64,000 bases of DNA from Firmicutes bacterium UBA6113 (lineage in GTDB: Bacteria > Bacillota > Clostridia > Tissierellales > Sedimentibacteraceae), in assembly GCA_002422545.1 (NCBI GenBank), contig DIWF01000008.1:8792-72791 (forward strand). Direction: 5' to 3'. Made by a program: the position numbers and the translations under genes. Numbering within the stretch: the stretch's first letter is position 1; each line of letters opens with the position of its first letter. The notes under the pieces were generated by a model. It was not told the DNA's origin, made no database searches, and saw nothing but the letters and a program-made list of their open reading frames with translations. Shown piece by piece: positions 24,413 through 33,080 of this stretch.

Positions 24413-24510
24413 TAATTAAGAATTAATAGTTAAGAATTAATAGTTAATGTTGAATTTGTGCTCCGCACAAATTCTTCGTTTAATTCTTCATTCTTCATTC
24501 TTAATTTATT
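24413..24510. repeat. Intergenic palindromic element, family R copy 2
   Basis: Left arm of AATTAAGAATTAATAG units, central hairpin GAATTTGTGC-TCC-GCACAAATTC (24452-24474), right arm TTTAATTCTTCATTCTTCATTC. Compared with copy 1 the second base pair of the central stem is A-T instead of G-C, a compensated change. It lies between fakA and recG. Confidence 0.75.
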
Positions 24511-24546
24511 ATTTCAATAGTTTATTTATTTCAGTTTGTAATAAGG

Positions 24547-26163
24547 TTATTCGACTGAAATAATATAATAGTAAAGAGGCTGTCCGCCATATATTATTTC
24601 AACGTCGCATTCCTCAGCAATTTCTTCGATTCTTTCCTTCATGGCTTCCGCAGTCTTTTTGTCTACGCTGTCGCCGTAAAACAATGTTACCAGGAAGCTG
24701 TCCTCATCAACCATTTTCTTGATGAGCTCTATTGCTTCATCTTCAGGGCTGTTTCCGTGAGAAACTATGTCTCCGTCAGAAAGTGCTATGATTTCATCTT
24801 TTTTTATTTCCATGTCGTTGAACACAGTGTCTCTTACAGCATAAGTGACCTGGCCTGTCTTAACTTCCTTGACTGCTTCAGTCATGGATTTTACATTTTC
24901 TTCAACGTCATTTTCTTCCTTGAATGCAAGCAGCGCTGTAATTCCCTGAGGAATACTCTTGCTTGGAATAACATGGATGTCTTTTTTAGAAATTTCCTTG
25001 GCCTGTGTTGCAGCAAGTATTATGTTTCCGTTGTTTGGGAATATTATTATATGGTCAGCATTTATGTTTTCAGCAGCATCAAGTATGTCTTCAGTGCTTG
25101 GGTTCATAGTCTGTCCCCCTGACAAGAAAACATCCACGTTCAGGTCAGTGAATACTTTTTTGATTCCTTCACCCATGCCTATGGAAACGAAGCCATATTT
25201 TTTCTTTTCCTGACTTTTTTTTGAATTTTTAACTCTTTCCCTGAACTGTTCTTTCATGTTGTCTATTTTTATTTTGGAAAGTTCTCCGTATTTAACTGCA
25301 ATTGCAAGAATCTGCCCCGGGTTGTTTGTATGTATGTGAGTCTTTATGAGATTTTCATTTCCAACACAAACAATGGAATCACCCTTATCATAGATTTTGC
25401 TAAGAAAATCATCAGATGTTCCCTTTGGATTTTTTATGAAAAATTCTGTACAGTATGCAAATATAATTTCATCTTCACTGGTGAACTCTTCTAGTTCCAC
25501 TGCAGTTTCAACTATTTGCATTTCTGATTTTTCCTGTTTTATTTCAACTCCCCTAAGTGCAGAGAGAGCTCCTTCAAGCAAAAATACAAGACCTTTTCCT
25601 CCTGCATCCACTACATCAGCCTGCTTTAAAACCTTGAGCATTTCAGGCGTGCGCCTTAGGGTATCCTTTGCTTGTTCAATTAGCATTTCCAAAAAAGCAT
25701 CAGCGTCATCATAATCTGCGTACACTGCCATGGCCTTTTCTGCTGTTTCCCTTGCCACTGTCAAAATAGTTCCTTCAACAGGTCTCATTACAGCCTTGTA
25801 TGCAGTGTCAGATGCTGCCTTGAACGCTTCGGCAATTACTTTGCAGTCAATTTTTACAGCTCCTGCAAGTCCTTTTGACATGCCTCTGAACAACTGTGAT
25901 AATATTACTCCTGAGTTTCCTCTTGCTCCCATCAAAGAGCCGTTGGCTGCTGCTTCAGCAATATGTACTATTGTGCTTTCAGACAATGAGCTTATTTCCT
26001 TCATTGCAGACTGAACAGTAAGGTTCATATTTGTGCCTGTGTCTCCGTCAGGAACTGGAAATACGTTCAGGGAGTCCACTATTGCCTTGTTGTTTTCAAG
26101 GTTTGCGGCAGCACCTAAAAGCATCTTTTTAAAAGTAACATTATCAATATATTTTATATTCAT
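24547..26163 (-). CDS. fakA: Fatty acid kinase subunit A (DAK2/DegV-partner, YloV)
   Basis: A 538-residue DAK2-domain kinase. The FPVPDGDTGTNM motif near 35 and SLMGARGNSGVILSQLFRG near 80 are the nucleotide-binding signatures of the dihydroxyacetone kinase-like N-terminal domain. The C-terminal half resembles the DegV-like FakA_C domain. FakA phosphorylates fatty acids presented by a FakB carrier so they can enter phospholipid synthesis; no fakB lies here, as is common. The start is at 26163, behind GGGAGG, not the longer frame. It follows an Asp23-family gene with 13 bp between, the conserved yloU-yloV order. Confidence 0.93.
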   Translation of the reverse strand: MNIKYIDNVTFKKMLLGAAANLENNKAIVDSLNVFPVPDGDTGTNMNLTVQSAMKEISSLSESTIVHIAEAAANGSLMGARGNSGVILSQLFRGMSKGLAGAVKIDCKVIAEAFKAASDTAYKAVMRPVEGTILTVARETAEKAMAVYADYDDADAFLEMLIEQAKDTLRRTPEMLKVLKQADVVDAGGKGLVFLLEGALSALRGVEIKQEKSEMQIVETAVELEEFTSEDEIIFAYCTEFFIKNPKGTSDDFLSKIYDKGDSIVCVGNENLIKTHIHTNNPGQILAIAVKYGELSKIKIDNMKEQFRERVKNSKKSQEKKKYGFVSIGMGEGIKKVFTDLNVDVFLSGGQTMNPSTEDILDAAENINADHIIIFPNNGNIILAATQAKEISKKDIHVIPSKSIPQGITALLAFKEENDVEENVKSMTEAVKEVKTGQVTYAVRDTVFNDMEIKKDEIIALSDGDIVSHGNSPEDEAIELIKKMVDEDSFLVTLFYGDSVDKKTAEAMKERIEEIAEECDVEIIYGGQPLYYYIISVE

Positions 26164-26176
26164 CTTAGCCTCCCAA

Positions 26177-26533
26177 TTATTTTTGTACTCTGACGCCCTG
26201 CACAAAAATATTCACATTATTTACAAAAACACCTGAAAAATTCTCCACGCTGTACTTAATTCTGGAAATAATATTGTCTGCCACCACAGAAATTTTAACT
26301 CCGTATTGCAGCACTATATATAAATCAATGTTTATTTTATCTTCTGCTGCAGTTACTTTTATTCCCTTAGTAAGCTGTTCTCTTTTTAAAAGTTCAAAAA
26401 TTCCTTCAGTTGCATTTTTGGAAGCCATACCTACAACACCGTAACATTCCATAGCAGCTAACCCGGCAAGAGTAGCAAATACTTGATCATCTATTATTAT
26501 ATTTCCATTTTCATTTGACATATTAACTGACAT
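26177..26533 (-). CDS. Asp23/Gls24 family envelope-stress protein (YloU)
   Basis: A 118-residue Asp23/Gls24 family protein, with the typical AGLAAMECYGVVGMA stretch (about 18-32) and the later alternating strands KINIDLYIVLQYGVKI. Members are abundant cytoplasmic proteins linked to envelope stress, and the form beside fakA (YloU) has been proposed to take part in lipid metabolism regulation. It is first in the yloU-fakA pair; a sigma-A promoter lies 50 bp upstream, and GGAGGG precedes the first ATG. Confidence 0.88.
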   Translation of the reverse strand: MSVNMSNENGNIIIDDQVFATLAGLAAMECYGVVGMASKNATEGIFELLKREQLTKGIKVTAAEDKINIDLYIVLQYGVKISVVADNIISRIKYSVENFSGVFVNNVNIFVQGVRVQK

Positions 26534-26583
26534 ATTACCCTCCTATATTTTAATTTCTTAAATATTATTTAATTAACTAGCTT

Positions 26584-26612
26584 ATTATAACCTTTTTATT
26601 ACAATTTTACAA
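26584..26612 (-). promoter_or_regulatory. Sigma-A promoter for the Asp23-fakA unit
   Basis: Minus strand TTGTAA (26612-26607), 17-bp spacer, consensus TATAAT (26589-26584). Confidence 0.65.
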
Positions 26613-26692
26613 ACAAAATATGGACGAAAACGCTTAGTCCGGGCAATTATAATAAAAATAAGCATTTTTATTATACTAATTTAAATTTGATA

Positions 26693-26721
26693 TTGCAATA
26701 TTTATATTTTAATGGTAGAAT
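26693..26721 (+). promoter_or_regulatory. Extended -10 promoter and leader hairpin for rpmB
   Basis: TTGCAA (26693-26698), 17 bp ending TGG, then TAGAAT (26716-26721). The ~75-nt leader contains a perfect hairpin TTAAACAG-ATT-CTGTTTAA at 26738-26756, which could be a protein-binding or attenuation site. Confidence 0.6.
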
Positions 26722-26803
26722 TATAAAGTTAAAATTGTTAAACAGATTCTGTTTAAGCAAGTGGATATATAGCAAATGTTTAGATAAATGGGAGGTGTAT
26801 AGC

Positions 26804-26995
26804 ATGGCTAAGTTTTGTGAAGTATGCGGAAAAGGATCTATATCAGGAAACAGTATAACACATTCTGATAGAAAAATAAGAAGAACATGGAAACCAAACG
26901 TAAGAAGAATCAATGTTGTGGAAAACGGAGTGTCTTCTAAAAAATTTGTTTGTACAAGATGCATGAGATCTGGAAAAGTACAACGTGCTATATAA
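26804..26995 (+). CDS. rpmB: 50S ribosomal protein L28, zinc-ribbon form
   Basis: A 63-residue L28. It keeps both Cys pairs of the zinc-binding form: Cys5/Cys8 in FCEVCGK and the later CTRCMRS. The middle is the usual basic HSDRKIRRTWKPNVRR (about 20-35). It belongs to the large subunit near the E site. The reading frame is open further upstream, but GGAGGTG at 26791-26797 fixes the ATG at 26804. It stands alone on the plus strand, divergent from the Asp23-fakA operon, with its own promoter and terminator; this arrangement is common in Bacillota. Confidence 0.96.
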   Translation: MAKFCEVCGKGSISGNSITHSDRKIRRTWKPNVRRINVVENGVSSKKFVCTRCMRSGKVQRAI

Positions 26996-27005
26996 AGCAA
27001 TAATA

Positions 27006-27038
27006 AATAGTGGCTTACGCCATTATTTTTATTTTTTG
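27006..27038 (+). terminator. Terminator of rpmB
   Basis: AATAGTGGC (27006-27014) pairs with GCCATTATT (27019-27027), including one G-U pair, followed by a T-rich run. Confidence 0.75.
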
Positions 27039-27070
27039 CACTATAAAAAAAGCATGGATTACATTTTAAA

Positions 27071-27262
27071 TCAAAGGAGCTTGAACAGAGTGCTGCCTAA
27101 TATAATAAGAAGCATTCCAAGAATAAAAAGCCAAATTTTAACCGGCAGAATCTGTACAACAATAATTGCTCCTATTACAGCAATCATAAGTCCAAGAATT
27201 TCAGTAAATTTAAATTTATTATTAGATGGACAGCATTTGTTTTTGCGTTTGAAATAATTCAT
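27071..27262 (-). CDS. Small two-helix membrane protein, unknown
   Basis: A 63-residue protein with a short, basic, cysteine-containing N-terminus (NYFKRKNKCCPSNNKFK) followed by two hydrophobic helices at about 20-38 and 42-60, separated by a short LPVKIW turn. GGAGGTACCT directly before the ATG at 27262 supports this start over the one at 27322. The positive N-terminus suggests it faces the cytoplasm. No family is recognised. It lies between the asnS terminator and the end of rpmB, which converges on it. Confidence 0.6.
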   Translation of the reverse strand: MNYFKRKNKCCPSNNKFKFTEILGLMIAVIGAIIVVQILPVKIWLFILGMLLIILGSTLFKLL

Positions 27263-27337
27263 AGGTACCTCCGGTAACATGGATTGGCAGGAGCAAATTA
27301 TTTCTGCTTTGCCTTTGTACATTGTATTCGGAGCAAC

Positions 27338-27378
27338 AAAAAAAGATACGCATAAAATTCATTTTTGCGTATCTTTTT
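27338..27378 (-). terminator. Terminator of the yicC-to-asnS block
   Basis: AAAAAGATACGCA (27340-27352) is the exact inverted complement of 27366-27378; the minus-strand read ends in eight T. It closes the long co-oriented block after asnS. Confidence 0.85.
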
Positions 27379-27423
27379 AATTGTCAATTTATTAAATCAT
27401 CGTCAAATCTTTTCTAACAGCAA

Positions 27424-28812
27424 CTAGAATTCTGCATTTTTAGGAGTTCTAGGGAATGGTATAACATCTCTTATGTTGCCCATGCCTGTAAGATACATGA
27501 TGAGTCTTTCAAATCCAAGACCGTATCCTGCATGCTTAACTCCGCCGTACTTTCTAAGCTCCAGGTACCACCACATGTCTTCCTTAGGCACTCCCATTTC
27601 TTCCATTCTCTTTTCCAACATGTCAAGGCGTTCTTCTCTTTGGGATCCTCCGATAAGTTCTCCTATTCCCGGAACAAGAAGGTCCATGGCAGCAACAGTC
27701 TTATCATCTTCATTCATTCGCATATAAAATGCTTTTATTTCCTTAGGATAATTTATTACAAAAACTGGTTTCTTAAATATTACTTCCGATAAATATCTTT
27801 CATGTTCAGTTTGGATGTCTGTTCCCCACTGCACGGGATAATCAAATTTGTCATTGTTTTTCACGAGAATTTCAATGGCATCAGTGTAGTCTATTCTTCC
27901 GAATTCTGAGCTTACAACATTGTCAAGCTTGTCAAGAAGTCCTTTTTCAACAAAACTGTTGAAAAACTCCATTTCTTCCTTTGCATTTTCCAAAACATAA
28001 TTCACAACATACTTAACCATGTCTTCAGCAAGCTGCATGTTGTCACTAATATCTGCAAAAGCTATTTCAGGCTCTATCATCCAGAATTCAGCAGCATGTC
28101 TTGTTGTATTTGAATTTTCAGCTCTAAATGTAGGTCCGAATGTGTACACATTCTTAAATGCCAGTGCGAATATTTCTGCTTCAAGCTGTCCGCTTACTGT
28201 AAGGTTTGCTGATTTTCCGAAGAAGTCCTTTGTATAGTCGGTTTTTCCGTCAACCTTTTCAATGTTGTCAAGGTCAAGAGCAGTAACTCTGAACATTTCG
28301 CCTGCTCCTTCAGCATCGCTTGCTGTTATGATTGGCGGATGAGCGTACACAAATCCTCTCTCGTTAAAAAACTTGTGTATTGCAAATGCTGCAAGGCTTC
28401 TTACCCTGAAAACTGCAGAAAATGTGTTTGTTCTTGGTCTTAAGTGAGCAATTGTTCTCAAATATTCAAGAGAATGTCTCTTTTTCTGAAGTGGATAGCT
28501 TGGGTCTGATTCGCCTTCAATAACTATTTCTGTAGCTTTTATTTCAAACAGCTGCTTTGCTTCAGGAGTCATAACAAGTATGCCTTTTACTGAAATTGCG
28601 CTGCCTGTAGAATACTTCTTAACTTCTTCGAAATTTTCCAGGTGGCTTTCAAAAACAACCTGCACATTTTTCATATATGTACCGTCATTTAATTCTATAA
28701 ATCCAAAATTTTTGGAATCTCTGATGGTCCTTATCCAACCTTCTATCGCTATTTCTTTTTCATTGTAATTTTCATAAGATTTGAACAAATCTCTAAAGTC
28801 TATTGCCTTCAT
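27424..28812 (-). CDS. asnS: Asparaginyl-tRNA synthetase
   Basis: A 462-residue class IIb synthetase that charges tRNA-Asn directly. The N-terminal OB-fold anticodon-binding domain (about 15-115, including VEGWIRTIRDSKNFGFIELNDG-like strands) precedes the catalytic core. Motif 2 is FRAENSNTTRHAAEFWMIEPE near 230, and motif 3 is GYGLGFERLIMYLTG near 435. The EFWMIEPE sequence is characteristic of AsnRS rather than AspRS. There is no room for a T-box leader: thiN ends only 20 bp upstream. It is last in the block. Confidence 0.96.
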   Translation of the reverse strand: MKAIDFRDLFKSYENYNEKEIAIEGWIRTIRDSKNFGFIELNDGTYMKNVQVVFESHLENFEEVKKYSTGSAISVKGILVMTPEAKQLFEIKATEIVIEGESDPSYPLQKKRHSLEYLRTIAHLRPRTNTFSAVFRVRSLAAFAIHKFFNERGFVYAHPPIITASDAEGAGEMFRVTALDLDNIEKVDGKTDYTKDFFGKSANLTVSGQLEAEIFALAFKNVYTFGPTFRAENSNTTRHAAEFWMIEPEIAFADISDNMQLAEDMVKYVVNYVLENAKEEMEFFNSFVEKGLLDKLDNVVSSEFGRIDYTDAIEILVKNNDKFDYPVQWGTDIQTEHERYLSEVIFKKPVFVINYPKEIKAFYMRMNEDDKTVAAMDLLVPGIGELIGGSQREERLDMLEKRMEEMGVPKEDMWWYLELRKYGGVKHAGYGLGFERLIMYLTGMGNIRDVIPFPRTPKNAEF

Positions 28813-28832
28813 GAATCCTCCTAGGTTTATAT

Positions 28833-29471
28833 TTAATCCCTTGATATAAACAGCAGCGCCGTTCCATTTTCAAGTATTATTCTTCCTTTGTCTGAAATTA
28901 TTTCGTTGCTCACGCAAAGTGTAGATCCTCTTTTAACAACCACCCTGTCCAAAGGATACTTGAATCCTTCAAGGGTAAGCCCCCTTATATTTTCAGTAAG
29001 CGGTATAAGAGACACAAAACTGCCTTTCTTTTTGTGAAGCTCCATGTGGCAGTTGTCTGAAACAATCTGAATTTTGTTGTTGTTGTCAATGATTATGATG
29101 TTTATGCCAAATCTATAGTATTTTTCAAGCAACATCATGTTTGCAAAAGAATGGTCAAGTCTTGGTCCGCCTGTGGCACCCACCAGGACAATATCTTTGT
29201 ATCCTTTTTTTACGGCTATTTCAATTGACAGCTCCATGTCTGTAAAATCTTTTTCTGCAGGATACTTCAAGATTTCTGAATTGCTTGATTTATATTTTTC
29301 AAGAACATCCGCATCAACGGAATCAAAGTCTCCAAGGATCAAGTCCGGAACAACCTGAAGCTTTTCAGCCTTTTCAAGTCCTCCGTCAGCGCATATGACA
29401 TAATCTATCTTCATGTCTCCCATAGAGCTTTTATCTACGTCATCGCCGTTTGCAATAATCAATGCAACCAT
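28833..29471 (-). CDS. thiN: Thiamine pyrophosphokinase
   Basis: A 212-residue thiamine pyrophosphokinase, which makes thiamine diphosphate from thiamine and ATP. Typical are YVICADGGLEKAEKL near 25-39, PDLILGDFDSVD near 43-54, YPAEKDFTDMELSIE near 74-88 and VGATGGPRLDHSFANM near 98-113. The start overlaps the rpe stop as TAATG. The order rsgA-rpe-thiN is conserved in Bacillota. No TPP riboswitch is present, and none is expected inside this operon. Confidence 0.95.
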   Translation of the reverse strand: MVALIIANGDDVDKSSMGDMKIDYVICADGGLEKAEKLQVVPDLILGDFDSVDADVLEKYKSSNSEILKYPAEKDFTDMELSIEIAVKKGYKDIVLVGATGGPRLDHSFANMMLLEKYYRFGINIIIIDNNNKIQIVSDNCHMELHKKKGSFVSLIPLTENIRGLTLEGFKYPLDRVVVKRGSTLCVSNEIISDKGRIILENGTALLFISRD

Positions 29472-30130
29472 TATTTTGACTCCATTATTTTTTTAAAATT
29501 CCTTGTTTCTTCAACCACATCTTTAGCCTTGTAAATTGCCGAACCAGCCACTATTACATTAGCTCCCCAGTTCAATACTTCCTCAAGGTTATTCAATGTA
29601 ACGCCGCCGTCAATTTCAACATCCACATGAAGATTTAATTCCTCAATCATTGATTTAAGTTCAAAAAATTTGTATTTCACGTTTTCTATGAGGCTTTGTC
29701 CGCCAAATCCAGGATTGACGCTCATTATGAGAACCATGTCAACATCTCTTATAATGTCTTTTAGAGTGCTTACAGGAGTCGCAGGATTTATTGAAACACC
29801 TGCCTTCAACCCGTAGGATTTTATTTTTTGTATTGTTCTGTGAAGATGATTACAAGCTTCCTGGTGGACAGTTATTATGTCTGCTCCTGCATTATAAAAA
29901 TCTTCAATGAAATTATCGGGACTTTCAATCATGAGATGGACATCAAATGTCAGTTCCGTAGTATGCCTTAAAGATTTCACAACGTCTGGACCTATTGTTA
30001 TGTTTGGAACAAAATGTCCGTCCATTACATCTATATGAATATATTCTGCCCCGCCTGCTTCAACAAGTTTTATTTCTTCTCCAAGCTTTGAAAAATCAGC
30101 AGACAGTATGGATGGTGATAGCTTATTCAT
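29471..30130 (-). CDS. rpe: Ribulose-phosphate 3-epimerase
   Basis: A 219-residue TIM-barrel epimerase converting ribulose 5-phosphate to xylulose 5-phosphate in the pentose phosphate pathway. SPSILSADFSKLGEEI opens the barrel, HIDVMDGHFVPNITIGP holds metal-binding His and Asp (near 32-40), MSVNPGFGGQ is near 140 and DGGV near 174. All are standard. It follows rsgA by 8 bp and overlaps thiN by a TAATG junction. Confidence 0.96.
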   Translation of the reverse strand: MNKLSPSILSADFSKLGEEIKLVEAGGAEYIHIDVMDGHFVPNITIGPDVVKSLRHTTELTFDVHLMIESPDNFIEDFYNAGADIITVHQEACNHLHRTIQKIKSYGLKAGVSINPATPVSTLKDIIRDVDMVLIMSVNPGFGGQSLIENVKYKFFELKSMIEELNLHVDVEIDGGVTLNNLEEVLNWGANVIVAGSAIYKAKDVVEETRNFKKIMESK

Positions 30131-30138
30131 AGTACCTC

Positions 30139-31020
30139 CTAGTATATTTTTTTAGCCTTTTGTATTTCTTCCAAAAGCCTTCTGTAGTTGGCAAAACGAG
30201 TTTCGCTTATTTTACCTTCACTGACAGAATCCTTTATTACGCAATTGGGCTCCTTGTTGTGAAGACAATCGGCAAATCTACAGCCTTGATCAAATTTCTT
30301 TATTTCAGGATAATATTCCTTCAATTCATATTCGTCTATTCCTGACAATTCAAAGGAGCTAAATCCGGGAGTGTCAACAACGTATCCTCCAAAGCTAAGT
30401 TTGTAAATTTCAGCATGCCGGGTGGTATGCTTTCCTCTTTTCAGTTTATCGCTTATTTCGCCTGTCTTAAGTTGAAAATCAGGCTGGACGGCGTTCATGA
30501 CCGATGATTTTCCTACACCAGACGGTCCAGAAAAAACACTTAATTTATCCTTCAATATTTCTTTTAATTTTTCAATTGACTTTTCATCTTTCTTGCTTGT
30601 AAAGACCACCTTGTAGCCTGTGTTTATAAAAATTTGTTCGAGTTCTTTCTTTTTTTCCTCATCTGCCAGATCGCATTTGTTGAAGCAGATGACCGGCTTA
30701 AGGTTGTTTGTTTCGGCAGCAATCAAAAGTTTGTCAAGAAGAAGAAAGCTGGGCTCAGGATTAGTAACTGCAAAAAATATCAGCAGCTGCTCTGCATTTG
30801 CTATAGTCGGCCTTTTTATTTCATTGAATCTTTCTCCAATTTCCTCTATATAACCGCTGTTTTCATCTTCTTCTGTTATTCTTATCTTGACCCTGTCGCC
30901 AACTAGGGGTTTTATGTTTTTAATCCTGAACAGTCCTCTGGCTCTGCATTCGATTAATTTTTCTCCTGTATCAACGCAGTAGTTTCCCCCTACGCCTCTT
31001 ATAATGATACCATCAATCAT
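30139..31020 (-). CDS. rsgA: Ribosome small-subunit GTPase RsgA
   Basis: A 293-residue circularly permuted GTPase that acts in late 30S maturation. After an OB-fold N-terminus the G motifs occur in permuted order: G4 NKCD (near 118), then G1 GPSGVGKSSVMNA (near 165) and G3 DTPGFSSFEL. The C-terminal zinc site is formed by the cysteines and histidine of GCRFADCLHNKEPNC. It lies between prkC and rpe, the standard stp-prkC-rsgA-rpe order; PrkC is known to phosphorylate RsgA in Bacillus. Confidence 0.96.
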   Translation of the reverse strand: MIDGIIIRGVGGNYCVDTGEKLIECRARGLFRIKNIKPLVGDRVKIRITEEDENSGYIEEIGERFNEIKRPTIANAEQLLIFFAVTNPEPSFLLLDKLLIAAETNNLKPVICFNKCDLADEEKKKELEQIFINTGYKVVFTSKKDEKSIEKLKEILKDKLSVFSGPSGVGKSSVMNAVQPDFQLKTGEISDKLKRGKHTTRHAEIYKLSFGGYVVDTPGFSSFELSGIDEYELKEYYPEIKKFDQGCRFADCLHNKEPNCVIKDSVSEGKISETRFANYRRLLEEIQKAKKIY

Positions 31021-31028
31021 AACAGCTC

Positions 31029-33080
31029 CTATTCAAAATTAATTTCTTTTGTTACATACAGTTCATTGTCCATATATATTTCATACACTTCTATTCCTGA
31101 ACCTTGAAGGTTTACAATTATACTCTGTTCGGCAGTTTTTACCTCCTGTGAATAAACAATTTCACGTCCACCGTCTGTAACTCTCTGAATAACTACTGTT
31201 ACTTTATCCTTGTCTTTCGGAAGAGCAATAGTTAATGGATACGTTCCTTCGTAATCAGGTTCTCCTGTCCCCGGCTCCTGTGTGCCAGGCTCCTCGGTTC
31301 CTGGTTCTTCTGTGCCAGGTTCTTCAGCTTTTCCTGAGCTTACGGTCATCCATATTGACGTTCCCTGTTCAACTTCCTGCCCAGCAGTGACGCTTTGTCT
31401 CATGACTTGACCTGCAGGCACTTTATCGCTTGGCTCTTCAGTGACTTCTCCTACAGCAAGATTGTTCTGTACTATTAAAAGTTTTGCAGTTTCAAGCTCA
31501 AGCCCTGAAAGGTCAGGCATTCTCACATAGGTAACCTTAGGCCCGAGGCTCACCACATAGTCAACTTTATCCTTTGCTTCAGCAGGATTGTTTGCATCCG
31601 GATACTGTTCAATAATCTGACCAGCAGCATAAGTGTCTGAATTTTTTTCAGTGACTCTTCCTTCAGATAGGCCTGCATCTGCAAGTATTATGCCTGCTTC
31701 GATGGCATATCTTCCCACAAGATTAGGAATAGTTATTTCCTTTATACCCATGCTCACAACAACTTCAAGAGGATAGTCTTCCTTTAGCTTTGCACCTTCA
31801 TCCACACTTTGTTCAATTACTTCCCCTTCCTGGTACTCCGTTGAATATTGCCTGTCAGTTACCTTAAACTCCAGGCCTAAGTCTTCTACAATTTTTTTAG
31901 CTTCATCTTCATTTCTTCCGATTAAATTCGGTACGGTTATTTCTGGCACATATAAAAATGCCTTAAAGGCAATGACTCCTCCTATTAAAGCAACCACCAA
32001 GGCGCTTAATATTGCTGCCACTGTAATTTTTGTATTTTTGCTTTTTTGCTTTTTATCTTCCATGTCTGTCTTTTTTTCCTTGTTTTTTTCCTGATTGTCT
32101 GGTGAATTGGTTTCTCCAAAAAAGCTTCTGAACGCATTGTCCGACTCTTCGTCTATGATGTCGATGTCAATTACTTTGTTTTCATTAATGTCACCTATGA
32201 CAGGCAGAACCATTGTAGGAGAATCAATTATTTCATCTTCTGTTTTAGCGGAAGATGAAAATCCGTTCAAAGAATCAAGTTTTCTAATGAGTTCATCTGT
32301 GTTTTGAAATCTGAAGCTCTGGTGCTTTTCCAGACACTTCATTATTATGTCTTCAAATCCCTTGGATATTTGCAGATTTTTAACTTTCTTTGAAGGAGGC
32401 AGTGGCTTTTCCTGTATTTGTTTCATTGCAACAGAAATATGATTGTCTGCATCGAAAGGAACAACACCTGTTATCATTTCATACATAACAATACCCAGTG
32501 AATAAATGTCGGACTTGTCATCAACATATCCCCCACGGGCCTGTTCAGGAGAAAAATAATGAACTGAACCAATGACGTTTGAAGTGTTGTTGATAGTGGA
32601 GCTTGTTGCAGCTCTGGCAATTCCGAAATCAGTGACCTTTGCAATTCCTTCTTCGGTTAAAAGAATGTTGTGAGGCTTTATGTCCCTGTGAACTATGTTG
32701 TTTGAATGGGCATGCTTTAACGCTTCAGCAACCTGACGTGAAATTTTTAATGTTTCAGTTTCTGTTAGCCTTCCTTTTTTATTGATGTATTTTTTAAGGG
32801 TTTCTCCTTTGACGTACTCCATTACAATATAATAAATATCTCCCTCGATTCCCGTATCATAAATGTTTACAATATTAGGATGAGCCAGACTTGCTGCTGA
32901 AAGTGATTCCTGTTTGAACTTTGCAACAAAATCAGGGTCTGATATGAGTTCGTCCCTAAGTATTTTAATAGCCACAAAACGATTTAAGACATTGCATCTT
33001 GCCTTATAAACATTGGACATTCCTCCGCCGCCTATTTTTTCTATAATTTCATATCTATTTCCTAATATTTTACCTATCAT
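31029..33080 (-). CDS. prkC: Ser/Thr protein kinase with PASTA domains
   Basis: A 683-residue Hanks-type kinase that senses muropeptides or lipid II outside and phosphorylates cytoplasmic targets. The kinase domain (1-270) has the G-loop GGGGMSNVY, catalytic HRDIKPHNILL and DFGIARA. An acidic linker leads to one membrane helix (about 355-375, ITVAAILSALVVALIGGVIA), then three PASTA repeats (about 385-575). A linker of PGTEE-type pentapeptides, encoded by 15-bp tandem repeats at 31256-31325, joins a short C-terminal beta domain. It overlaps stp by 11 bp. I start at 33080, behind AGAGGTG. Confidence 0.96.
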   Translation of the reverse strand: MIGKILGNRYEIIEKIGGGGMSNVYKARCNVLNRFVAIKILRDELISDPDFVAKFKQESLSAASLAHPNIVNIYDTGIEGDIYYIVMEYVKGETLKKYINKKGRLTETETLKISRQVAEALKHAHSNNIVHRDIKPHNILLTEEGIAKVTDFGIARAATSSTINNTSNVIGSVHYFSPEQARGGYVDDKSDIYSLGIVMYEMITGVVPFDADNHISVAMKQIQEKPLPPSKKVKNLQISKGFEDIIMKCLEKHQSFRFQNTDELIRKLDSLNGFSSSAKTEDEIIDSPTMVLPVIGDINENKVIDIDIIDEESDNAFRSFFGETNSPDNQEKNKEKKTDMEDKKQKSKNTKITVAAILSALVVALIGGVIAFKAFLYVPEITVPNLIGRNEDEAKKIVEDLGLEFKVTDRQYSTEYQEGEVIEQSVDEGAKLKEDYPLEVVVSMGIKEITIPNLVGRYAIEAGIILADAGLSEGRVTEKNSDTYAAGQIIEQYPDANNPAEAKDKVDYVVSLGPKVTYVRMPDLSGLELETAKLLIVQNNLAVGEVTEEPSDKVPAGQVMRQSVTAGQEVEQGTSIWMTVSSGKAEEPGTEEPGTEEPGTQEPGTGEPDYEGTYPLTIALPKDKDKVTVVIQRVTDGGREIVYSQEVKTAEQSIIVNLQGSGIEVYEIYMDNELYVTKEINFE

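Noticed and set aside
28813..28832. T-box leader for asnS
   Set aside because: Only 20 bp separate thiN from asnS; there is no room for a T-box.
29466..29490. TPP riboswitch for thiN
   Set aside because: thiN overlaps rpe by TAATG; no leader exists.
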